Source: an uncultured Clostridia bacterium
Lineage (GTDB): Bacteria > Bacillota > Clostridia > Christensenellales > Borkfalkiaceae
NCBI GenBank assembly: GCA_947629725.1
Contig: CANREU010000087.1
Location: 1-6,804, forward strand
DNA length: 6,804 bases
Reading direction: 5' to 3'
Part shown: piece after piece, positions 1 through 4,788 of the stretch
Numbering within the stretch: the stretch's first letter is position 1
Layout: each line of letters opens with the position of its first letter
Notes under the pieces: generated by a model
Databases searched by the model: none
What the model saw: only the letters and a program-made list of their open reading frames with translations
Told to the model about the DNA's origin: nothing
Translations under genes and position numbers: made by a program

Positions 1-52
1 CGCTTGGTTCGGGACCAAGAGGTCGTGGGTTCAAATCCCGTCGCCTCGACCA
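1..52 (+). tRNA. tRNA-Pro (CGG), 3' part only
   Basis: The 5' acceptor strand and most of the D arm lie outside the window. The visible part folds as a normal tRNA. The anticodon stem is CTTGG (3-7) with CCAAG (15-19), closing the loop TTCGGGA (8-14), which puts the anticodon CGG at 10-12 and so makes it a proline tRNA. The variable loop is AGGTC (20-24). The T arm is GTGGG / TTCAAAT / CCCGT (25-41). The 3' acceptor strand CGCCTCG (42-48) is followed by discriminator A49 and an encoded CCA (50-52). A terminator follows four bases later, so this is the last gene of its transcript. Confidence 0.95.
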
Positions 53-55
53 AGA

Positions 56-90
56 CGCGGCACGGACAAAAGTCCGTGCCGCGTTTTTTT
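56..90 (+). terminator. Rho-independent terminator of the tRNA transcript
   Basis: A perfect 12-bp stem (56-67 with 72-83) closes an AAAA loop and is followed directly by seven T (84-90). It starts four bases after the tRNA CCA, the expected place for a tRNA terminator. Confidence 0.95.
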
Positions 91-102
91 CCTATTGGAA
101 TG

Positions 103-136
103 ACGAAGAAGAGAGGCGCACGCCTCTCTTCTTCGT
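103..136. repeat. Perfect 16-bp inverted repeat
   Basis: Bases 103-118 are the exact reverse complement of 121-136, leaving a 2-base centre (in practice a 4-base GCAC loop on a 15-bp stem). One arm is nearly all purine (GAAGAAGAGAGG) and the other nearly all pyrimidine. Only TTT follows on the plus strand, and no T run follows on the minus strand, so it is not a convincing terminator. The bases just before it, GGAATGAC (97-104), match the core of the repeats at 6291-6545, so it may be a member of that interspersed repeat family. Bases 137-225 contain no gene that I can support. Confidence 0.6.
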
Positions 137-173
137 TTGCCCTCGCCTGTTTCCCGCCCCTTGCCTTCTCCTC

Positions 174-200
174 GAGGATGCCGCAGGCATGCCTTGTGCT
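174..200. repeat. GGCATGCC-centred repeat module, left copy
   Basis: The segment is centred on the palindrome AGGCATGCCT (185-194). GCCGCAGGCATGCCTTGTGC (180-199) closely resembles GCCGAAGGCATGCCTTGCGC (6619-6638) in the right flank, differing at two of twenty positions. It lies in DNA without a gene. I read it as an interspersed repeat of unknown function. Confidence 0.5.
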
Positions 201-225
201 GAAGTACTACGACCCACCACTCTTG

Positions 226-297
226 CTTCCCCCTTTTGGGGGAAGTACCCCGAAGGGGGGATAGGGGTTTGCAGACCGCGCGATGGCGCAGAACCCC
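226..297. repeat. Cluster of three intergenic hairpins
   Basis: Three hairpins follow one another. The first is CTTCCCCC-TTTT-GGGGGAAG (226-245). The second is CCCC-GAA-GGGG (248-258). The third is a longer stem in which GGGGTT (264-269) pairs with AACCCC (292-297) and TGC (270-272) pairs with GCA (288-290), around one bulged base. No open reading frame with a ribosome binding site is present. The cluster runs directly into the 44-base tandem repeats and looks like part of the same composite repeat element. Confidence 0.6.
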
Positions 298-301
298 CTC
301 A

Positions 302-425
302 GTCACTTCGTGACAGCTCCCCCAAAAGGGGGAGCCAAGAAAAGAGGTCATTCGTGACAGCTCCCCCAAAAGGGGGAGCCAAGAAAAGGGGTCATTCGTG
401 ACAGCTCCCCCAAACGGAAGAGCCG
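302..425. repeat. 44-base tandem hairpin repeat, two full units and one degraded unit
   Basis: Unit 1 (307-350) and unit 2 (351-394) match at 43 of 44 positions, differing only at 345/389. Unit 3 starts at 395 and decays after CAGCTCCCCCAAA. Each full unit carries the hairpin GCTCCCCC-AAAA-GGGGGAGC (316-335 in unit 1). A small GTCAC-TTC-GTGAC hairpin (302-314) precedes the first unit. There are no variable spacers between the units, so this is not a CRISPR array. Repeats of this look occur between genes in some Clostridia genomes, an impression from general knowledge and not from a search. Confidence 0.7.
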
Positions 426-449
426 AAAAAGCCCCCTCCGCGGAGGGGG
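426..449 (-). terminator. Probable terminator of the leftward DNA-repair operon
   Basis: On the minus strand an 18-base perfect palindrome (449 to 432, CCCCCTCCGCGGAGGGGG) is followed by C and five T (430-426). It lies 34 bases beyond the stop codon of the DUF4130 gene at 483, the right place to end that operon. The same module occurs at 6559-6596 without a usable T run, so a mobile repeat may have been put to use here as a terminator. The adjacent G-rich stretch (445-462) could also form a quadruplex. Confidence 0.6.
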
Positions 450-482
450 GGAGGGGGGTGGGCGTGCGATCGTAAATCCGCA

Positions 483-1250
483 TCACCCCGTTCCGCCGGC
501 GGCAGCGAGGGCTTGCAAGCGGGACACCTCCGTCCCGTTGAGTTCGGTGAGGTGTTTCCAATAGCGCACGGGCATGTAGCCGCGCATCTGTTTGAGCCGC
601 TCGCGGGAGGGGATGTTCACTCCGCGGTAGTAGGTCTTCCAGAGCTCCTGCCAGGCGATCTCGTCTGCGGAGAGGGCGACGTCCGCCCTGTCGAGCGGGG
701 CGAGGAAGGTGTGCTCGCCGTCGTAAACGGCCGCCTTCTTGCGCTTAATATCGTGGATGACGAAGGGGTACCCCTCGAGCCGCGCGCGGAAGTGGGGGAC
801 GAGCAGGTCGCAGATGTCGTTGTCGGGGGTGACGGGGGAGTAGAGGGCGCCGCTCTCGCAGGCGAGAAAGCGCACAAACCCGTGCAGGCGGTGGATCTCC
901 AGCCCCACGCGGTTCACGCATTCGGCGGCGGCGATCACGTCGTCCTCGTGCAGCCGTCCCCGCACGGGGCCGCCCGTCTCGGCGATGCGGCGGAAGTAGC
1001 GGAAGGCGATCTGTCCGCGGTTTTGCTCCCCGCTGCGGAGGAGGAAGTCGAGCTCGTGCAGGCACCCCTTGTCGAGCGTCTCAAAGCGCGCCTCGGCCCG
1101 CGCCGCGCGGGAGTCGGCGTTCACGAACACCGTCTTCATGCCGAGGACGAGCTGCTTCTGCCCGCAGGTGAGGACGGCGTCCTTATCCCCCCAAGCGGCG
1201 AGGAAGGCGGTGAAAAACGCCTCCTTTGTTCCGTCGAAAAAGTAGATCAC
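483..1250 (-). CDS. DUF4130-type putative DNA repair protein (TIGR03915-like)
   Basis: This 255-residue protein resembles the family always found beside, or fused to partners of, the radical SAM DNA repair protein upstream. Family members carry a DUF4130 domain, which in other bacteria is fused to uracil-DNA-glycosylase-like domains. The reaction is unknown. Typical features are an N-terminal IYFFDGTKEAF segment, HRLHGFVRF (120-128), YSPVTPDNDICDLLVPHF (137-154), IHDIKRKKAAVYD (165-177), and a C-terminal stretch with WQELWKTYY (200-208) and MPVRYWKHLTE (226-236). No glycosylase domain is fused to it. The length is normal for the family and no break is seen. The start is GTG at 1250: the last four bases of the upstream gene read GTGA, so start and stop overlap and translation is probably coupled. 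The ribosome binding site is weak, which fits coupling. The family call is from memory of motifs and partner. Confidence 0.88.
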   Translation of the reverse strand: MIYFFDGTKEAFFTAFLAAWGDKDAVLTCGQKQLVLGMKTVFVNADSRAARAEARFETLDKGCLHELDFLLRSGEQNRGQIAFRYFRRIAETGGPVRGRLHEDDVIAAAECVNRVGLEIHRLHGFVRFLACESGALYSPVTPDNDICDLLVPHFRARLEGYPFVIHDIKRKKAAVYDGEHTFLAPLDRADVALSADEIAWQELWKTYYRGVNIPSRERLKQMRGYMPVRYWKHLTELNGTEVSRLQALAAAGGTG

Positions 1251-2494
1251 AATTGCCCCGTGAGTGCGGAGAATGCGGTCTCCGCGTCCGAAAATAAATT
1301 GAGTTGACGGGCGTTCGCGCTCCTCTCTCCCGCCGCGAGGAGCCCGCGCACCGCTCTCCCTTCCGCGCCGAAGAATTTTCCGCCCGCCGTGACGAAGTGC
1401 CTCGCCCGCTTCAAAACGACCCTCATTTTTTTGAGCTCCGCGAAGCCGAGCTTTGCATACCGCCGTGCCTCCGTGATCTTATAGGCGCTCTTCGTGCCGA
1501 TCCCGGGCACCCGCAGGAGCATTTCGAGGGGGGCGCGGTTGACCTCCACGGGAAAGAGCTCGGGGTGCCGCAGCGCCCACGCGCACTTCGGGTCGTACTC
1601 GAGGGGCAGATCTTCCCCCTCGGGCGCGAGTTCCTCGGCGGAAAAGCCGTAGAAGCGGAGCAGCCAATCCGCCTGATAGAGCCTGTGTTCGCGCAGTTCC
1701 CCGCCCGCCTTTTCGGGGAGGAGGGAGTCGTGCACCACGGGCATGTAGGAGGAGTAATACACCCGCTTGAGCCCCACGCGGCGGTAGAGATCTTGCGAGA
1801 GGCGCAAAATTTGCCCGTCGGGCTCGGGGGAGGCCCCCACGATGAGCTGGGTCGTCTGCCCCGCGGGAAGAAAGAGCCCCTTCTTCTTCTCTTCGCGGAA
1901 GACGAGCGCTTGCCGCGCAAGGTCGCGCATGGGGAGGATGAGGCTCTCCTTGCTCTTTTGCGGCGCGAGGAGACGCAGGCTCTTTTCGGAGGGGAGTTCC
2001 AGATTGCAGCTCATGCGGTCGGCATAGAGCGCCGTCTCGCGGACGAGCCCTTCATCGGCATGGGGGATGGCCTTCACATGGATGTACCCGTGAAAATTGT
2101 ATTCCTTGCGCAGTTTTTTCACGGTGAGAAGGAGCCGCTCCATCGTGTAGTTCGGGGAGACGTGCACCGCCGAGGAGAGGAAGAGCCCTTCAATGTAGTT
2201 GCGGCGGTAGAAGTCGGTCGTCAGCTCGCAGATCTCCTCGGGGGTCGCCGTGGCGCGGGGGACGTCCGCCGCCGAGCGGTTCACGCAGTATTTGCAGTCG
2301 AACACGCAGTCGTTGGAGAGGAGGATCTTGAGGAGGGAGATACACCGCCCGTCGGGCGTGAAGGAGTGGCAGCACCCCGCGGGATAGCCGTTTCCCATGC
2401 CGCCTTCGTTCTTCCGCCTGCTCCCCGAGGAGGAGCAGGAAACGTCGTATTTCGCGCTCTCCGTGAGGACGCGCAGTTTCTCCGTCCCGATCAT
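1247..2494 (-). CDS. Putative DNA modification/repair radical SAM protein (TIGR03916-like)
   Basis: I place the start at ATG 2494, giving 415 residues. An in-frame ATG at 2581 would add 29 residues that run through the promoter and operators, and the family normally begins near EKLxxLTESAKYDVSCSSSGS. Residue numbers are for 415. The iron-sulfur cluster motif is CVFDCKYC (C63, C67, C70, a CX3CX2C radical SAM signature) within a conserved N-terminal half. A helix-hairpin-helix motif, LLRVPGIGTKSAYKI, has VPGIG at 329-333 and would bind DNA without sequence preference. Near the C terminus is QLNLF (397-401), which fits the QLxLF sliding-clamp-binding consensus. The family is cytoplasmic and of unknown substrate, and is inferred to act in DNA repair from its pairing with glycosylase-like partners. 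It is the first gene of a two-gene operon with the DUF4130 gene. Confidence 0.92.
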   Translation of the reverse strand: MIGTEKLRVLTESAKYDVSCSSSGSRRKNEGGMGNGYPAGCCHSFTPDGRCISLLKILLSNDCVFDCKYCVNRSAADVPRATATPEEICELTTDFYRRNYIEGLFLSSAVHVSPNYTMERLLLTVKKLRKEYNFHGYIHVKAIPHADEGLVRETALYADRMSCNLELPSEKSLRLLAPQKSKESLILPMRDLARQALVFREEKKKGLFLPAGQTTQLIVGASPEPDGQILRLSQDLYRRVGLKRVYYSSYMPVVHDSLLPEKAGGELREHRLYQADWLLRFYGFSAEELAPEGEDLPLEYDPKCAWALRHPELFPVEVNRAPLEMLLRVPGIGTKSAYKITEARRYAKLGFAELKKMRVVLKRARHFVTAGGKFFGAEGRAVRGLLAAGERSANARQLNLFSDAETAFSALTGQL

Positions 2495-2500
2495 GTCTCC

Positions 2501-2529
2501 ATTGTAACACACAAACGAACGTTTGTCAA
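2501..2529 (-). promoter_or_regulatory. Sigma-A-type promoter of the radical SAM operon
   Basis: On the minus strand a perfect -35 TTGACA (2529-2524), a 17-base spacer (2523-2507) and -10 TACAAT (2506-2501, five of six consensus) make a very strong promoter. The expected transcription start is about seven bases beyond the -10, at or next to the A of the ATG at 2494. Only GGAGAC separates the -10 from the start codon, so the transcript should be leaderless or nearly so. Confidence 0.85.
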
Positions 2530-2540
2530 ACGTTTGTTTG
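2512..2540. promoter_or_regulatory. Twin LexA-like operator overlapping the promoter
   Basis: Two adjacent 14-base boxes, CAAACGAACGTTTG (2512-2525) and CAAACGTTTGTTTG (2527-2540), are each CAAAC-N4-GTTTG. They are one base apart, and one is the reverse complement of the other with a single mismatch. The Firmicute LexA (DinR) consensus is CGAAC-N4-GTTCG, so each box departs from it at one symmetric position per half. The boxes cover the -35 and part of the spacer of the leftward promoter, a repressing position. Control of a DNA repair operon by LexA would make sense, but the identity of the repressor is inferred. Confidence 0.6.
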
Positions 2541-2560
2541 ATATTTTTGGAAATTTTTTC

Positions 2561-2589
2561 TTGCCTTTCCCGCGCGCGCATGGTATAAT
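2561..2589 (+). promoter_or_regulatory. Promoter of the two-component operon (extended -10)
   Basis: A perfect -10 TATAAT (2584-2589) carries the extended motif TGG just before it (2581-2583), with a weak -35 TTGCCT (2561-2566) 17 bases upstream. The tracts TTTTT and TTTTTT at about 2543-2559 resemble an AT-rich upstream element. Transcription would start near 2596, leaving a leader of roughly 79 bases before the regulator gene. It is divergent from the radical SAM promoter. Confidence 0.8.
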
Positions 2590-2606
2590 GTTTTCACACA
2601 ATTTTC

Positions 2607-2634
2607 ACCGTACCGTTAAAGGTTGTTAATGGTT
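2607..2634 (+). promoter_or_regulatory. Tandem 10-bp repeat in the leader, candidate response-regulator site
   Basis: GTTAAAGGTT (2615-2624) is followed at once by GTTAATGGTT (2625-2634), nine of ten positions identical with a period of one helical turn. OmpR-family regulators typically bind direct repeats spaced this way. ACCGT is also repeated just before (2607-2616). The same bases can be read as an imperfect hairpin, ACCGTTAA (2612-2619) with TTAATGGT (2626-2633), so an RNA role is possible. The site is downstream of the predicted transcription start, which would suit negative autoregulation. Confidence 0.4.
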
Positions 2635-2662
2635 CGGAGATAAAATGGGGTATCACGAAAAC

Positions 2663-2668
2663 GGAGGG
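2663..2668 (+). promoter_or_regulatory. Ribosome binding site that fixes the regulator start
   Basis: GGAGGG lies six bases before ATG 2675. The upstream in-frame ATG at 2645 has no comparable site and would add ten residues (GYHENGGNK and so on) before the conserved MRILIVDDEE start of the receiver domain. Confidence 0.85.
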
Positions 2669-2674
2669 AACAAG

Positions 2675-3355
2675 ATGCGAATTTTGATCGTGGACGACGA
2701 GGAAAAGATCCGCGCCGTTTTGCGCGAATACATCGAGTTCGAGGGCGGCACGGCGGACGAGGCGGCGGACGGCATGGAGGCGGTGCAGAAGTGCCGCGAG
2801 AACGACTACGACGCCGTCCTCATGGACGTGATGATGCCCCGCCTCGACGGGTTTTCCGCCGTAAAAGAGATCAGAAAATTCAAGGAGACCCCCGTCATCA
2901 TGCTCTCGGCGCGGGGGGAGGAATACGACAAGCTCTTCGGCTTCGAGCTGGGCTCGGACGACTATGTGACCAAGCCCTTCTCCCCGAAGGAGGTGATGGC
3001 GCGCATCCACGCCGTCGTCAAGCGCGCGCAGGGGGCGCGGGAGAAGAAGGGGCGCTACGAATTCGGCGGGCTCGTCGTCGACAAGGCGGCGCGGACGGTC
3101 ACCGTCGACGGCGCGCGCGCCGAGCTCACCCCGAAGGAATACGAGCTTCTCTTCTACTTTGTCGAGAACGAGGGGATCGCCCTCACCCGCGAGCGGCTCC
3201 TGAGCAAGGTGTGGGGGTATGATTTTTACGGGGACGACCGCACGGTGGATACCCACGTGAAGATGCTCCGCGGCAACCTCGGGGAATACAGGAGATACAT
3301 CGTCACCCTGCGGGGGCTGGGGTATAAATTCGATTCCAAGTCCGAAGAGACTTAA
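2675..3355 (+). CDS. OmpR/PhoB-family response regulator
   Basis: This is a 226-residue cytoplasmic DNA-binding regulator that is phosphorylated by the kinase encoded next. The receiver domain (about 1-118) has the acidic pocket D7/D8, the phosphoacceptor D51 in LMDVMMPRLDG, the switch residues S78 and Y97, and the invariant K100 in TKPF. The C-terminal winged-helix domain (about 127-220) has LTPKEYELLFYF, WGYDFYGDDRTVDTHVKMLR (recognition helix around 191-203) and the final RGLGYKF hairpin. The length and all key residues are normal, so it should be functional. ATG 2675 is chosen because of its GGAGGG site. It is the first gene of a three-gene operon; 14 bases separate it from the kinase. 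Its targets cannot be read from the sequence, apart from a possible site in its own leader. Confidence 0.96.
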   Translation: MRILIVDDEEKIRAVLREYIEFEGGTADEAADGMEAVQKCRENDYDAVLMDVMMPRLDGFSAVKEIRKFKETPVIMLSARGEEYDKLFGFELGSDDYVTKPFSPKEVMARIHAVVKRAQGAREKKGRYEFGGLVVDKAARTVTVDGARAELTPKEYELLFYFVENEGIALTRERLLSKVWGYDFYGDDRTVDTHVKMLRGNLGEYRRYIVTLRGLGYKFDSKSEET

Positions 3356-3369
3356 AGCGCGGTGAGAAT

Positions 3370-4788
3370 ATGAAAAAGAAGAGAGCGGGGGCGGGCAGGA
3401 GCCTCAACATCTTGCTGTGGCTCACTCTCTCCCTCTTCGCCGTCGCGACGCTCGTGGTGTGCCTCGCCGTGCAGAACGCGCTCGCGGGGCGGCAATACCG
3501 CGAGGAGACGGCGCGCATGCTCCGAGAGACGGGAGAGCGGGCGGCGGAAGTCCTCGGCACGGAGAGCGATCCCGACGAAGCGGGGCGGCTCGTCTATGAG
3601 ATCGCGGCGGAGGCGGGCGCTTCGGTGCGCGTCCTCTATCCGGACGGGGAGGGGGTGTTTTCCCCCTTTGGGCAGACGGAGCGGGATCCGCAGTTTGCCT
3701 CCGATCTCGCGGGGCACCTTGCCGACCGCGAGAGCGACTTCTTCAAGACGGACGGCGCCCTCTTCTATGCCGTCCGCACGCAGGCGGCGGGGGAGGAGTG
3801 CTTCCTCTGCCTCTCCGCCTCTCTCGCGCCGATCGGAAGGTACGCCGCCTCTTTGGGCTGGCTCTCCCTCGTCGCGGTGCTGCTCTCGGTCTGCCTCACC
3901 TTTGCGGCGAGCGGGGTGCTCGCCCTCCTCATCACCAAGCCCGTGACGGAGATCACCGAGCGGGCGAAGGAGCTTGCGCGGGGCAACTACGAGCTCGATT
4001 TCAAGCGTCCCTATTTCTGCCTCGAGGTCAACGAGCTCTCCGAGGCGCTCGAGCACGCGCGGGTGGAGATCTCCAAAGCGGACAGGATGCAGAAGGAACT
4101 CATCGCCAACGTCTCCCACGATTTCAAGACCCCGCTCACCATGATCAAGGCATACGCTTCCATGATCCTCGAGATCTCGGGGGACGACCCCGCAAAACGG
4201 GCGGAACACGCCCGCGTCATCGTGGAGGAGAGCGACCGTCTCTCCGCCCTCGTGGGGGACGCCCTCGAGCTCTCCCGCCTCCGCGCGGGGGCACGGAAGA
4301 TCGAGCGCACGGTGTTCAACCTCTCGGAGGACGTCTACCGCGTGGCGGGGCGGTTCTCCTATCTCGAGGAGACGGAGGGCTACCGCGTCGAGACGGAGGT
4401 GGAGGACGATCTCTACGCCTTTGCCGACCGCGAGGGGGTGGGGCAGGTGCTCTACAACCTCATCGGCAACGCCGTCAACTACACGGGGGAGGAGAAGCGG
4501 GTGCGGGTGCGTCTCTTCCGCAAAGAGGGGAAGCTCCGCTTCGAGGTCATCGACTTCGGGAAGGGGATCCCCAAAGAGGAACTCGACAACATTTGGGAGC
4601 GGTACTACCGCTCGGAGGAGACCCACAAGCGCCCCGTGCAGGGCTCGGGGCTCGGGCTCTCCATCGTAAAGGGCATTTTGCTCGCGCAGGAATGCCCCTT
4701 CGGGGCGGTCTCCGAAGTGGGCAAGGGGAGCTGCTTCTGGGCGGAGTTTCCGCCTGCGGAAGCCGCAAAGGAGGATAAGGGAGAATGA
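3370..4788 (+). CDS. Membrane sensor histidine kinase (HAMP-HisKA-HATPase)
   Basis: The protein has 472 residues. A first membrane helix (about 13-37) and a second (about 162-188) enclose an extracytoplasmic sensor region of about 125 residues (38-161) that I do not recognise. A HAMP linker follows (about 188-240). The dimerisation/phosphoacceptor domain carries H250 in NVSHDFKTPLTMIKAYA. The ATP-binding domain has the N box NLIGNAVNYTG (363-373), the G1 box DFGKGI (395-400), IWERYYRS (408-415) and the G2 box GSGLGLSI (425-432). All catalytic motifs are intact. It should autophosphorylate on H250 and pass phosphate to D51 of the preceding regulator. GGTGAG three bases before the ATG serves as ribosome binding site. 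Its end overlaps the next gene by ATGA, implying coupled translation. The signal sensed is unknown. Confidence 0.95.
   Translation: MKKKRAGAGRSLNILLWLTLSLFAVATLVVCLAVQNALAGRQYREETARMLRETGERAAEVLGTESDPDEAGRLVYEIAAEAGASVRVLYPDGEGVFSPFGQTERDPQFASDLAGHLADRESDFFKTDGALFYAVRTQAAGEECFLCLSASLAPIGRYAASLGWLSLVAVLLSVCLTFAASGVLALLITKPVTEITERAKELARGNYELDFKRPYFCLEVNELSEALEHARVEISKADRMQKELIANVSHDFKTPLTMIKAYASMILEISGDDPAKRAEHARVIVEESDRLSALVGDALELSRLRAGARKIERTVFNLSEDVYRVAGRFSYLEETEGYRVETEVEDDLYAFADREGVGQVLYNLIGNAVNYTGEEKRVRVRLFRKEGKLRFEVIDFGKGIPKEELDNIWERYYRSEETHKRPVQGSGLGLSIVKGILLAQECPFGAVSEVGKGSCFWAEFPPAEAAKEDKGE

Noticed and set aside
1..52. tRNA 3' end as an attachment site of an integrated element
   Set aside because: I found no second copy of the tRNA 3' sequence in the window and no integrase gene.
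302..425. CRISPR array
   Set aside because: The 44-base units abut each other with no variable spacers, and no cas genes are visible.
31..561. A minus-strand 176-residue open frame across the left repeats
   Set aside because: It is a translation of the hairpin repeats (repeated Pro/Phe/Gly/Ser stretches), crosses a tRNA terminator and has no ribosome binding site.
2495..2581. Longer N terminus for the radical SAM protein from ATG 2581
   Set aside because: The extra 29 residues would be encoded by the promoter and operator DNA, and family members start near the position of ATG 2494.
513..2629. Two long plus-strand open frames (513-1307 and 1304-2629) opposite the repair genes
   Set aside because: They mirror the minus-strand genes in a high-GC sequence, have low-complexity Gly/Ala/Arg/Glu-rich products without recognisable domains, and lack ribosome binding sites.
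2590..2674. Riboswitch or attenuator in the regulator leader
   Set aside because: The leader is only about 80 bases, with one weak 8-bp hairpin, no terminator-like stem and no recognisable aptamer.
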